A stretch of 64,000 bases of DNA from Streptomyces sp. NBC_01255 (GTDB lineage Bacteria > Actinomycetota > Actinomycetes > Streptomycetales > Streptomycetaceae): the NCBI RefSeq assembly GCF_036226445.1, contig NZ_CP108474.1, positions 7,316,001 to 7,380,000 on the forward strand, given 5' to 3'. Below are positions 6,917-14,463 of this stretch, piece by piece; the stretch's first letter is position 1; the number at the start of each line of letters is the position of its first letter. The position numbers and the translations under genes were made by a program. A model generated the notes under the pieces. It had not been told where the DNA came from. It saw only the letters and a list, made by a program, of their open reading frames with translations, and made no database searches.

Positions 6917-7939
6917 ATGCACGCGTCTCAGGGGAGAAGCGCCGGCCTGGGACTTGCCCTGGCCTCGGCCTTCGCATTCGGTGGTTCAGGAGTGGCGGCC
7001 AAGCCGCTGATCGAGGCGGGACTCGACCCGCTCCACGTGGTGTGGCTCCGGGTGACCGGTGCCGCCCTCGTCATGCTCCCGTTGGCCTGGCGCCACCGGG
7101 AGCTCCTGCGCCGCAAACCCGCCCTCCTCGTGGGCTTCGGCCTGCTCGCCGTCGCCGGTGTCCAGGCCTTCTACTTCGCCTCGATCTCCCGCATCCCCGT
7201 CGGTGTCGCGCTGCTCATCGAATACCTCGCCCCGGCCCTCGTCCTCGGCTGGATCCGCTTCGTCCAGCGCCGGCCCGTCACCCGCGCCGCCGCCCTCGGC
7301 GTCGTCCTGGCCGTCGGCGGCCTCTCGTGCGTCGTCCAGATCTGGTCCGGGCTGACCTTCGACCTCGTCGGCCTGCTCCTGGCGCTCGCCGCCGCCTGCT
7401 GCCAGGTCGGCTACTTCGTCCTCTCCGACCAGGGGTCCGACGAGGCCGAGCAGGCCGATCCGCTCGGCGTCATCGCGTACGGGCTGCTCATCGGCGCGCT
7501 CGTCCTCACCGTCGTGGCCCGGCCGTGGGGCATGGACTGGGCGATCCTCGGCGGCAGCGCCGACATGGACGGCAGCAGCGTCCCCGCGTGGCTGCTGCTC
7601 GGCTGGATCGTGCTGATCGCCACGGTCCTCGCGTACGTCACCGGCGTCATCTCGGTGCGCCGGCTCTCTCCGCAGGTCGCGGGAGTCGTGGCCTGCCTGG
7701 AGGCCGTCGTCGCGACCGTCCTGGCCTGGGTGCTGCTCGGTGAGCACCTGGACGCGCCGCAGATCCTCGGCGGGGCGCTGGTCCTGGTCGGGGCGTTCAT
7801 CGCGCAGTCCTCGACGCCGAAGGCGCCTCCGTCCGATCCCGTCGCGGCCTCCGGGGGCGATGCCGGAGCGGGAGCCGTCGGGCGGGCGGAGAAGGGCTCG
7901 GGCGAAAAGCAGTTGTCGGCCGGGCGGAGCGCCCCCTAG
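6917..7939 (+). CDS. EamA/DMT-family transporter
   Basis: A 340-residue protein with about ten hydrophobic segments in two EamA repeats, beginning SAGLGLALASAFAFGGSGVA and with the second repeat around residue 155 (LLLALAAACCQVGYFVL). The C-terminal ~40 residues are a hydrophilic Gly/Ala-rich tail. DMT transporters export amino acids or other metabolites; the substrate is unknown. ATG 6917 lies 6 nt after CATGAT (6905-6910), so the mRNA may be leaderless. Its stop codon TAG forms the first bases of the -10 hexamer of the next promoter. Confidence 0.9.
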   Translation: MHASQGRSAGLGLALASAFAFGGSGVAAKPLIEAGLDPLHVVWLRVTGAALVMLPLAWRHRELLRRKPALLVGFGLLAVAGVQAFYFASISRIPVGVALLIEYLAPALVLGWIRFVQRRPVTRAAALGVVLAVGGLSCVVQIWSGLTFDLVGLLLALAAACCQVGYFVLSDQGSDEAEQADPLGVIAYGLLIGALVLTVVARPWGMDWAILGGSADMDGSSVPAWLLLGWIVLIATVLAYVTGVISVRRLSPQVAGVVACLEAVVATVLAWVLLGEHLDAPQILGGALVLVGAFIAQSSTPKAPPSDPVAASGGDAGAGAVGRAEKGSGEKQLSAGRSAP

Positions 7940-7942
7940 CGT
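7913..7942 (+). promoter_or_regulatory. Promoter for leaderless leader-peptide mRNA
   Basis: TTGTCG (7913-7918), an 18-bp spacer, and TAGCGT (7937-7942). Seven bases further on is the A of an ATG (7950), which is where transcription should begin. The -10 overlaps the stop codon of the upstream EamA gene. Confidence 0.65.
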
Positions 7943-7949
7943 GCCGCTC

Positions 7950-7991
7950 ATGCACGTGATCGCACTTCTGCTGCCGCCGCCCACCGCCTAG
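7950..7991 (+). CDS. Putative leader peptide [13 protein letters not shown]
   Basis: A 13-codon ORF encoding [13 protein letters not shown], with three consecutive Leu codons then three consecutive Pro codons and a TAG stop. There is no Shine-Dalgarno sequence, but the ATG coincides with the predicted transcription start, so it would be read as a leaderless message. It lies 128 bp upstream of the second EamA gene. Consecutive identical codons before a stop are typical of attenuation leader peptides, and Pro-Pro-Pro is itself a ribosome-stalling sequence. No family is recognised; the role is inferred from architecture. Confidence 0.5.
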   Translation: MHVIALLLPPPTA

Positions 7992-8119
7992 CGCGCGCGG
8001 CGACATCTCCTGACGAGGACCCGGCCCGGGTGGGCGGAACTCCGCCCCCGAGCGGTTCGTCGCTGCCCGCGCGCGGAGCCGAGCGACCACCCTTTCCTCT
8101 TCCTCCTCGGAGACCTCAC
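7992..8119 (+). promoter_or_regulatory. Candidate attenuator between leader peptide and EamA gene
   Basis: Three elements are visible. A hairpin gggcgg-aact-ccgccc lies at 8032-8047. A second, weaker hairpin (gtcgct 8059-8064 with agcgac 8082-8087) is followed by the pyrimidine-rich run ccctttcctcttcctcctc (8090-8108). The 9 bases just after the leader stop (7992-8000) are exactly complementary to 8067-8075, inside the second hairpin loop. A ribosome stalled on the leader would mask 7992-8000, which is the usual geometry of transcription attenuation. GGAG (8109-8112) is the ribosome-binding site for the transporter. Confidence 0.45.
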
Positions 8120-9112
8120 GTGCCGAACTCCTCGGAATCCGCCCTGCCCGTCGGGCGGAGCCTCCTCTATCTGATCGTCGCCGGGATCGCCTGGGGCACG
8201 GCCGGAGCCGCCGCCTCGCTGATCTTCCGGGTCAGCGACATGGGCCCGCTGGCGCTCTCCTTCTGGCGCTGCGTCGGCGGGCTCGTCCTGCTGCTCGGGG
8301 CGCTGGCCCTGAGGCCCCGCCGCGCCGTCGCCCGTACGGCCGGGGAATCGCGCGGCCGGCGGACGGCCCGCATCCTCGGTACGGGGGTCGGGCTCACCGT
8401 CTTCCAGAGTGCCTACTTCGCGGCCGTCCAGGACACCGGCCTCGCCGTCGGGACCGTCGTCACCCTTGGGGCGGGACCCGTCCTCATCGCCGTCGGCGCC
8501 CGGCTGACCATGGGCGAACGCCTCGGCCGCGGCGGAATCCTCGCCGCCGGCGGGGCGCTTGCCGGGCTGGCCGTCCTCGTCCTGGGCGGCGGTGCCGCGG
8601 AGGTCCGGCCGCTCGGTGTGACCCTCGCGGTCGTCTCGGCCTCCGGGTACGCCGCGATCACCCTGCTCACCCGGTGGCTCGGGCGCGACGGCGGAGCCAC
8701 GGACGCCCTGGCGACGACCACGTGGGCCTTCGCCATCGGAGCGGTCGGCCTCCTGCCGCTGGCCGCCGCCGAGGGACTCGTACCGCACACAGGATCGCCG
8801 GTGCGGGTCGTGCTCCTGCTCGTGTACGTGGCGGCCGTGCCGACCGCCCTCGCGTACGCGCTCTACTTCGCCGGGGCGGCCGTCGTCCGGGCCGCCACCG
8901 TCTCCGTGATCATGCTCCTCGAGCCGGTGAGCGCGGCCCTGATCGCCGTCTCGCTGCTGGGCGAGCGGCTCACGGCCGCGATCGTCCTCGGCACCCTGCT
9001 GCTGCTCGCCGCCGTCACGGGCCTCGCCTTCGCCGAGGCGAGGACGGCGGCGGTACGACGGCGGGAGGAGGCCGCGGAGTCCGTGGAGGCTGTGGAGTCC
9101 GTGGCCGTGTAG
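8120..9112 (+). CDS. EamA/DMT-family transporter (leader-controlled)
   Basis: A 330-residue, ten-segment DMT transporter beginning [20 protein letters not shown]. The first EamA repeat spans roughly residues 13-150 and the second 165-305. The C-terminus is short and acidic ([15 protein letters not shown]). GTG 8120 is chosen because GGAG sits 7 nt upstream; the frame is open upstream to 8030, but that part overlaps the attenuator. The leader peptide and hairpins upstream suggest induction when translation of a Leu/Pro-containing peptide slows, so an amino acid or translation inhibitor is a reasonable substrate guess. Nothing in the protein itself shows the substrate. Confidence 0.9.
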   Translation: MPNSSESALPVGRSLLYLIVAGIAWGTAGAAASLIFRVSDMGPLALSFWRCVGGLVLLLGALALRPRRAVARTAGESRGRRTARILGTGVGLTVFQSAYFAAVQDTGLAVGTVVTLGAGPVLIAVGARLTMGERLGRGGILAAGGALAGLAVLVLGGGAAEVRPLGVTLAVVSASGYAAITLLTRWLGRDGGATDALATTTWAFAIGAVGLLPLAAAEGLVPHTGSPVRVVLLLVYVAAVPTALAYALYFAGAAVVRAATVSVIMLLEPVSAALIAVSLLGERLTAAIVLGTLLLLAAVTGLAFAEARTAAVRRREEAAESVEAVESVAV

Positions 9113-9125
9113 GGCGTGGGCCCGG

Positions 9126-9770
9126 TCACCCCGCGGTGCGCCGCCGCAGCTGGTGGGCGCGGGCGGCGAGGTCGCCGGGGCCCGCACGCTCCGCCAGCCG
9201 GTCCGCGATCCGGTCCTGGACCTCCTGCGGCTTGTTGCCCGCGTACTTGAACTTGGCCCGCACCTCGGTCACCTCCAGGTTCAGGACGCGGATGCCCGAG
9301 AGGAGGCGGCCGAACGGGGCCTCGCCAGGGGCCGCGACAGCGGTGGAGCCGTCCGGCTGGAAGTGGGTGACCTGGCGGTTGAGGAGTTCGGCCTTCTCCG
9401 CGGGGTCGTCGACCACGTGCGCCGTGCACCGTAGCTGGACTGCCGCGTAGTACGAGGTCGGGGTCCCGTGCTCGGGCGGTGTGCCCTCGGGGGCCGTCCA
9501 CGGGCCCGGGGCGAAGACGTAGTCGTCGACCACGCTCAGGAGCACCGTCGGATGCGCTTCGAGCGCTCGCCACAGGGGGTTGGGCCGGGCCAGGTGGGCG
9601 AGGACGCGCCCGTACGGGCCGGGCTCGTCCTCGTACCGGAAGTGCATCGGCTGCACCCACGGCGGGTCGCCGGGCAGGCCGTTGACGGCGAGCTGGCCGA
9701 AGTCGTGGCGGGAGAGCCAGTCGTGCCACTCGCCTTCGTGGCGGGCCGCGTCCCAGGGGTGGATCAGCAT
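9126..9770 (-). CDS. PaiB-type FMN-binding protein
   Basis: A 214-residue protein beginning MLIHPWDAARHEGEWHDWLS. The features LAVNGLPGDPPWVQPMHFRY, AHLARPNPLW, SYYAAVQLRCTAHVVDD and the C-terminal AKFKYAGNKP block match the FMN-binding negative transcriptional regulator (PaiB/PNPOx-like) family. Bacillus PaiB is linked to regulation of sporulation and polyamine genes; the molecular activity is poorly defined. It lies 17 bp downstream of the PNPOx gene on the same strand, so the two form an operon divergent from the MocR regulator. Confidence 0.88.
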   Translation of the reverse strand: MLIHPWDAARHEGEWHDWLSRHDFGQLAVNGLPGDPPWVQPMHFRYEDEPGPYGRVLAHLARPNPLWRALEAHPTVLLSVVDDYVFAPGPWTAPEGTPPEHGTPTSYYAAVQLRCTAHVVDDPAEKAELLNRQVTHFQPDGSTAVAAPGEAPFGRLLSGIRVLNLEVTEVRAKFKYAGNKPQEVQDRIADRLAERAGPGDLAARAHQLRRRTAG

Positions 9771-9787
9771 CGTGGGTGCTCCCGTCC

Positions 9788-10492
9788 TCAGAGCGCGGAG
9801 AGGTAGTCGGGCAGGGCGACGGCCGGGTCGAGGTCGTCGGCCGGGACCGGGGTGCCGTGGACCGTGCGTACGGGGACGACACCGGTCCAGTAGGGGAGGT
9901 CGAGGTCCTCCGCGTCGTCGTTGGGGCCGCCGGCGCGGACCTTCGCCGAGACCTCGTCCAGGTCGAGCCGGATCACGGCGGTGGCGGCGAGCTCCTTGGC
10001 GTTCGCCGGGCGCGAGTCGCGGGAGCGGCCCGGGACGACGTGGTCGACGAGCGCGTCGAGAGCGGTGCGGAGCTCCTCGGGGTCCGTGACCTGGTGGGCG
10101 ATGCCGTGGACGACGACCGAGCGGTAGTTGAGGGAGTGGTGGAAGGCGGAGCGCGCGAGGACGAGGCCGTCGACGAGGGTCACGGTCAGGCAGACGGGCA
10201 GGCCGGGGGCCTTCACACCGTCGCCCGCCGCGCGCAGGGGGCGTGAGCCGGTGGAGCCGTGGACGTAGAGCCGGTCGCCGACGCGGCCGTAGAGCGTCGG
10301 GAGCACGACCGGCGCGCCGTCGCGGACGAAACCGAGGTGGCAGATGGAGGTCTCGTCGAGTATCGAGTGGACGAGGGCCTTGTCGTACGACGCGCGGTCG
10401 CGGTTGCGGGTGGGGACGGTCCGGTCGGTCGGCGCGTAGGTGTCGGGGGCCTCGGTCTCGGTCGTCTTGGTGGTGTCGGCGGCGGCGGTCAT
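9788..10492 (-). CDS. PNPOx-family flavoprotein divergent from MocR
   Basis: A 234-residue protein starting MTAAADTTKTTETEAPDTYA. The split-barrel core runs from about residue 28 (ASYDKALVHSILDETSICHL) and includes VVLPTLYGRVGDRLYVHGS, the FMN-domain pattern of the pyridoxamine-phosphate-oxidase-related group. Such genes commonly lie next to a MocR regulator, as here. Whether it acts on a B6 vitamer is not shown. ATG 10492 is chosen because ggag lies 7 nt upstream; an upstream in-frame GTG at 10510 overlaps the operator. It is the first gene of a two-gene operon with the PaiB-like gene. Confidence 0.87.
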   Translation of the reverse strand: MTAAADTTKTTETEAPDTYAPTDRTVPTRNRDRASYDKALVHSILDETSICHLGFVRDGAPVVLPTLYGRVGDRLYVHGSTGSRPLRAAGDGVKAPGLPVCLTVTLVDGLVLARSAFHHSLNYRSVVVHGIAHQVTDPEELRTALDALVDHVVPGRSRDSRPANAKELAATAVIRLDLDEVSAKVRAGGPNDDAEDLDLPYWTGVVPVRTVHGTPVPADDLDPAVALPDYLSAL

Positions 10493-10521
10493 TTGCGAAC
10501 TCCATTGCACTAGTGCATAAT
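10493..10521 (+). promoter_or_regulatory. MocR promoter containing the operator TGCACTAGTGCA
   Basis: TTGCGA (10493-10498), a 17-bp spacer and CATAAT (10516-10521) point to transcription starting at about 10528-10529, exactly at a GTG codon. The spacer contains the perfect 12-bp palindrome TGCACTAGTGCA (10506-10517). A related half site, gtgcta, occurs at 10529-10534. The site lies between MocR and the divergent PNPOx operon and can control both. Confidence 0.6.
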
Positions 10522-10528
10522 CATGTTT

Positions 10529-11863
10529 GTGCTAGGAGAGTATCGGATCGAAGGTCGTCGCGCATCGGAGATCGCCGCCAGTGTCGAGCGCGCGGTGGGT
10601 ACGGGTGCCCTGGAGCCCGGACAACTACTGCCGCCCATGCGGGAATTGGCGCTGACGCTCGGCGTGAACGCCAATACGGTCGCCGCCGCCTACCGCACCC
10701 TGCGCGAGCGCGGGGTCATCGAGACGGACGGCCGGCGCGGCAGCCGGGTGCGGCCACGGCCCGCCACGACCGCGCGCGGCTCGATCCGGGTGGACGCCCC
10801 CGCCGGCGTCCGGGACGTGAGTAACGGAAGCCCCGACCCCGCGCTGCTGCCACCGCTCGGCGAGGCCTTCGCCGAGGTCGCGCGGCGCTACGCCGAGCGG
10901 CCCGGCATGTACGCAGAGGCCCCCGTCGACGAGGAGTTCGGGCGGCTCGCGCGGGCCGCCTTCGACGCGGACGGCGTGCCCGCCGGGCCGGTCGGCGTCG
11001 CCTCGGGCTCCCTCGACGCCATCGAGCGGGTGCTCGCCGCGCACCTCAGGCCGGGGGACGCCGTCGCCGTCGAGGATCCGGGCTGGGGCAGCCTGCTCGA
11101 CCTCGTGCCGGCGCTCGGGCTGCGGCCGGTACCCGTCGCCGTCGACGACGAGGGGCCGCTGCCGGAGGAGGTCGAGCGGGCGATCCGGCGCGACGGGGCG
11201 CGGGCGGTGATCGTGACCGACCGGGCGCAGAACCCGACCGGGGCGTGCGTGACCGAGGAGCGGGCGCGGGAGCTGCGGCGGGTCCTCGCCGCGCACCCCG
11301 ACGTCCTGCTCCTGGAGGACGACCACGGGCACGGGATCGTCGCGCAGCCCCTCCATCCCCTCGCCGGGGTCACCGACCGCTGGGTGCTGGTGCGCTCGGT
11401 CGCGAAGGCGTACGGGCCGGACCTGCGGATCGCGGCCTTCACCGGGGACGCGGAGACCGTCGACCGGGTCCTCGGGCGGCAGCGGCTCGGCCCCGGGTGG
11501 GTCAGCAAACTGCTCCAGCGGACCGTCGCCCACCTCTGGGCCGCGGAGGCGGTCGACCCGGCCGTCGTCGCCCGCTCGTACGGGAAGCGGCGCGACGGCC
11601 TGGTGCGGGCGCTCGCCCGGCGGGGGATCGAGGCCCATGGGCGCAGCGGCATGAACGTCTGGGTGCCGGTCGCGGACGAGACGGGCGCGGTGTCGCGGCT
11701 CGTGGCCGAGGGTTGGGCGGTGGCGCCGGGCGCGCGCTTCCGGATGAGCGCGGGGCCGGCCGTCCGGGTCACCGTCTCCGGCCTCACCGTCGGGGACGTC
11801 GAGGCCCTCGCCGAGGCCGTCGCGCGGGCGGCGGGGCCGGCGCCCGCGCGGAGTTACGGGTGA
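10529..11863 (+). CDS. MocR/GntR-type PLP-dependent transcriptional regulator
   Basis: About 444 residues. An N-terminal GntR winged helix (roughly 13-75: IAASVERAVGTGALEPGQLL, LTLGVNANTVAAAYRTLRER) is fused to a fold-type-I aminotransferase domain (about 90-435). That domain keeps AQNPTGA and the Schiff-base Lys of SVAKAYGPDLRI (codon 11405-11407). MocR proteins sense PLP or an amino-compound adduct and control a divergent gene, here the PNPOx/PaiB-like operon. GTG 10529 fits a leaderless start 7 nt after CATAAT. ATG 10523 would lie inside or before the predicted transcription start and has no ribosome-binding site. Confidence 0.9.
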   Translation: MLGEYRIEGRRASEIAASVERAVGTGALEPGQLLPPMRELALTLGVNANTVAAAYRTLRERGVIETDGRRGSRVRPRPATTARGSIRVDAPAGVRDVSNGSPDPALLPPLGEAFAEVARRYAERPGMYAEAPVDEEFGRLARAAFDADGVPAGPVGVASGSLDAIERVLAAHLRPGDAVAVEDPGWGSLLDLVPALGLRPVPVAVDDEGPLPEEVERAIRRDGARAVIVTDRAQNPTGACVTEERARELRRVLAAHPDVLLLEDDHGHGIVAQPLHPLAGVTDRWVLVRSVAKAYGPDLRIAAFTGDAETVDRVLGRQRLGPGWVSKLLQRTVAHLWAAEAVDPAVVARSYGKRRDGLVRALARRGIEAHGRSGMNVWVPVADETGAVSRLVAEGWAVAPGARFRMSAGPAVRVTVSGLTVGDVEALAEAVARAAGPAPARSYG

Positions 11864-11902
11864 GGGTGAGGGGGTGGCCGGCCCGGGTGCGGGCGGCAGG
11901 GC

Positions 11903-12913
11903 TCAGGGGCGGGTCGCCATCGGGGCCGCTTCTGGGGCTGGGGCTGCGGCTGTGGTTGGGGTCGGCGTCGGCGTCTTCGCCGTCGTACGGCGCGAGGCGC
12001 GGGTCTGTGTGAGGGCGGCTCCCGCGAGGACGATCAGCGCGCCGACCGGTGTGTTCCAGGTGAGCTGCTCGTCCAGGACGGCCACACCCGCCGCCGTGGC
12101 GATGACGGGGATGAAGTACGTGACCATGGAGGCCGTCGTCGGGCCGACCTCCGCCACGACGCCGTACTGGAGCAGCATCGCGTATCCGGTGCCGAGCGCG
12201 CCGAGCGCGATCACGGCGAGCAGCGGCACGACCTCCACCGACTCCGGCATCGAGGTGAACAGGGGGGTGACCACAGCCAGTTGGAGTGTCGCGAGGCCCA
12301 CCTGCGAGCCGGCGAGGGAGAGGTGCGAGACGCCGGTGCCGCTCAGCGTCCTGCGGACGTAGATCCAGCCCACCGCGTAGCTGAAGGACGCCAGCAGGGC
12401 CAGCGCCGTGCCCGTCACGTCGAGCCCGGAGAAGCCCTGCCAGGCGCCGAGCACCGTGAGTACTCCCATGAAGCCGATGCCCAGGCCGGCGGCGCGGACC
12501 CGGGTCGGGCGGTCCTCGGAGAGCGCGACGAGCGAGAGCAGCATCCCCCACAGCGGGGTCGTCGCGTTGCAGATGCCCGCCAGGGTCGAGGGGATCGTCA
12601 GCTCCGCGTACGCGAAGAGCGAGAACGGCAGCGCGTTGAGCAGGAAGGCCGCGACCGTCAGATGGCCCCAGACCCGGACGTCGCGCGGCAGCCGGTCGCG
12701 CTTCAGGACCAGGGCGACGGCGAGCACCGCCGTACCGAACAGCAGGCGCCCGAAGGTCACCTGGAAGGGCGCGAAGCCCTCCGTACCGACCTTGATGAGG
12801 AGGAAGCTGAACCCCCATATGAGGGCCAGGGCGCCGAAGCGGACGCGCCAGTCGAGCAGGCGTGAGGCGGGGGACGGGGAGGGTGACGCGGAGTGCGGCG
12901 CTGCGGGGCTCAT
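11903..12913 (-). CDS. EamA/DMT-family transporter divergent from LysR
   Basis: A 336-residue protein with ten hydrophobic segments. The first EamA repeat begins RFGALALIWGFSFLLIKVG, the GFSFL motif being typical of this family, and the second begins about residue 155 (GTALALLASFSYAVGWIYV). A hydrophilic Ala/Pro/Thr-rich C-terminal tail (about 300-336) is poorly conserved. Its position 73 bp divergent from a LysR regulator suggests that regulator controls it. This is the third DMT exporter within 6 kb. ATG 12913 is the start used. Confidence 0.9.
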   Translation of the reverse strand: MSPAAPHSASPSPSPASRLLDWRVRFGALALIWGFSFLLIKVGTEGFAPFQVTFGRLLFGTAVLAVALVLKRDRLPRDVRVWGHLTVAAFLLNALPFSLFAYAELTIPSTLAGICNATTPLWGMLLSLVALSEDRPTRVRAAGLGIGFMGVLTVLGAWQGFSGLDVTGTALALLASFSYAVGWIYVRRTLSGTGVSHLSLAGSQVGLATLQLAVVTPLFTSMPESVEVVPLLAVIALGALGTGYAMLLQYGVVAEVGPTTASMVTYFIPVIATAAGVAVLDEQLTWNTPVGALIVLAGAALTQTRASRRTTAKTPTPTPTTAAAPAPEAAPMATRP

Positions 12914-12973
12914 GCACTCAGGGTGACGGCCCCCACCTCTTAGAACAAGCGAGAATTATTCGACCCCTCCCCT

Positions 12974-12979
12974 TAGTAT
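12974..12979 (+). promoter_or_regulatory. -10 hexamer for leaderless lysR transcript
   Basis: TAGTAT lies exactly 7 nt before the ATG at 12987 and there is no Shine-Dalgarno sequence, so transcription probably begins at the start codon. No convincing -35 is seen. The preceding AT-rich stretch (12941-12960) could be the LysR binding site. Confidence 0.5.
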
Positions 12980-12986
12980 TGCTTAC

Positions 12987-13889
12987 ATGTTGAATCTGGA
13001 GCGCCTGCGGACCCTCGACGCCGTCGCGCGGCACGGTTCGGTGAGCGGTGCGGCCGACGGGCTGCACGTCACCACCTCGGCCGTCTCCCAGCAGCTGTCC
13101 AAGCTGGAGCGCGAGGTGGGGCAGCAGCTGCTCGCCAAGAACGGCCGGGGGGTGCGGCTCACCGACGCGGGGCTGCTGCTCGCCGAGCACGCCGCCCGGA
13201 TCCTCTCCCAGGTCCAGGTCGCCCAGGCCGACATCGAGGCCCAGAGCGGCCGGGTCGTCGGCGAGGTGCGGCTCGCGGCCTTCCCCACGGCGGCCCGCGG
13301 CCTGTTTCCCGCCGCGCTCGCCTCTCTGCGCACCGGCCACCCCGAACTCCGCGTGCGTACGACGGAGTTGGAGCCCGAGCCGGGGGTGCGCGCGGTGCTG
13401 CGCGGTGACGCGGACCTCGCGATCGTCCTGGAATGGAGCAACAAGCGGGCGCCCGTGCCCGGCGGCCTGGAGCGGGTGCACCTGCTGGACGACACGGCCG
13501 ACGTGGCGCTGCCTGCAGGGCACCGGCTGGCCGGGCGGGAGGCGGTCGACCTGGTGGAGTTCGCCGACGAGGAGTGGGTGTCCTGGCCCGAGGGCGAGTT
13601 CTGTCACGACTGGCTGATGTTCACACTGCGCTCGCAGGGCATCGAGCCGCGCATCGGCCACCTCGCCGGCGAGCACCACACGCAGCTGGCGCTGGTCGCG
13701 GCGGGGCTCGGTGTCTGCGTGACGCCACGCCTCGGCCGCCCGCTGCCGGAGGGCGTCGTGTTCGTTCCCGTACGGCAGAAGATGCGGCGCCACATCTACG
13801 CCACCTGGCGCGCCGACGCCGGCCGCCGCCCCTCCGTACGAGCGGTCGTCGGGGCGCTGCGGGCGGCGGCCCAGCCGCTCGGAAGCTGA
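12987..13889 (+). CDS. LysR-family transcriptional regulator
   Basis: A 300-residue protein of standard LysR length. The N-terminal helix-turn-helix is complete (MLNLERLRTLDAVARHGSVS, ADGLHVTTSAVSQQLSKLER, residues 1-60). The linker helix and two-lobed effector domain follow (about 90-290: VRLAAFPTAARGLFPAAL, VHLLDDTADVALPAGHRLA). It most likely controls the divergent EamA exporter, a common pairing for amino-acid or drug export. The ligand is unknown. The gene ends at a hairpin shared with the convergent PNPOx gene. Confidence 0.93.
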   Translation: MLNLERLRTLDAVARHGSVSGAADGLHVTTSAVSQQLSKLEREVGQQLLAKNGRGVRLTDAGLLLAEHAARILSQVQVAQADIEAQSGRVVGEVRLAAFPTAARGLFPAALASLRTGHPELRVRTTELEPEPGVRAVLRGDADLAIVLEWSNKRAPVPGGLERVHLLDDTADVALPAGHRLAGREAVDLVEFADEEWVSWPEGEFCHDWLMFTLRSQGIEPRIGHLAGEHHTQLALVAAGLGVCVTPRLGRPLPEGVVFVPVRQKMRRHIYATWRADAGRRPSVRAVVGALRAAAQPLGS

Positions 13890-13891
13890 CG

Positions 13892-13911
13892 GGCCCCGGA
13901 CGCCCGGGGCC
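13892..13911. terminator. Hairpin terminator between lysR and the PNPOx gene
   Basis: 8-bp perfect stem ggccccgg (13892-13899) and ccggggcc (13904-13911) with a 4-nt loop, located between two convergent genes. There is no T-tract, as is common in Streptomyces. Confidence 0.65.
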
Positions 13912-13928
13912 TCCGGGGAGTGCGTCCC

Positions 13929-14387
13929 CTAGATCTTGCGGAAGTCCCAGGATGCGATGGCGTCCGGGGTCAGCCGGGCCCAGGCGTGGCGGCCGTCGTG
14001 CGGCATCGCGTCCAGGCCGAAGTTCTTGGCGGCGAAGAGCTGTTCGGGCGCTTCGAGTTCGGGGAGCGGCTCGCCTGTACGGGGGGCCTCGCCGACGAAC
14101 TCGACCGTGCCCGACAGCTCCACGCCCCGCAGCTCGCCGTACTCCACGCCGTCGTCCACCACCACCGCGACCCTCGGATCGGCGCGCATCTCCGCCCAGC
14201 GGCGGCTGCGCGTCAGCGAGTACAGCCACAGCGAGCGGCCGTCCCAGGCGAACCAGAGCGCGCTCACATGCGGGCGGCCGTCGGCCGAAACGGTCGCCAC
14301 GCGGCAGGTGCGCTGTTCGGCGAGGAAGGAGTCGAGCTCGGCCGGGGTCATCATGATCCGGCGTCCACGGCGCTGTGCGACGGTCAT
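13929..14387 (-). CDS. PNPOx-like split-barrel flavoprotein
   Basis: A 152-residue protein, MTVAQRRGRRIMMTPAELDS. The core FLAEQRTCRVATVSADGRPH, then VSALWFAWDGRSLWLYSLTR and ADPRVAVVVDDG, is the FMN/F420-binding split-barrel pattern. Members in actinobacteria use F420 or FMN for reductions or bind haem; the substrate is unknown. ATG 14387 is used because aagggtg lies just upstream. The downstream ATGs at codons 12-13 are alternatives. It is divergent from the isochorismatase-like gene with 76 bp between them. Confidence 0.88.
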   Translation of the reverse strand: MTVAQRRGRRIMMTPAELDSFLAEQRTCRVATVSADGRPHVSALWFAWDGRSLWLYSLTRSRRWAEMRADPRVAVVVDDGVEYGELRGVELSGTVEFVGEAPRTGEPLPELEAPEQLFAAKNFGLDAMPHDGRHAWARLTPDAIASWDFRKI

Positions 14388-14463
14388 CGTCCGCACCCTT
14401 CTGGATTTCTGATGAGTCGTCAGAAAGCATGGAGGGCCAATCGCGCGCAGGCAAGGGGAGACC

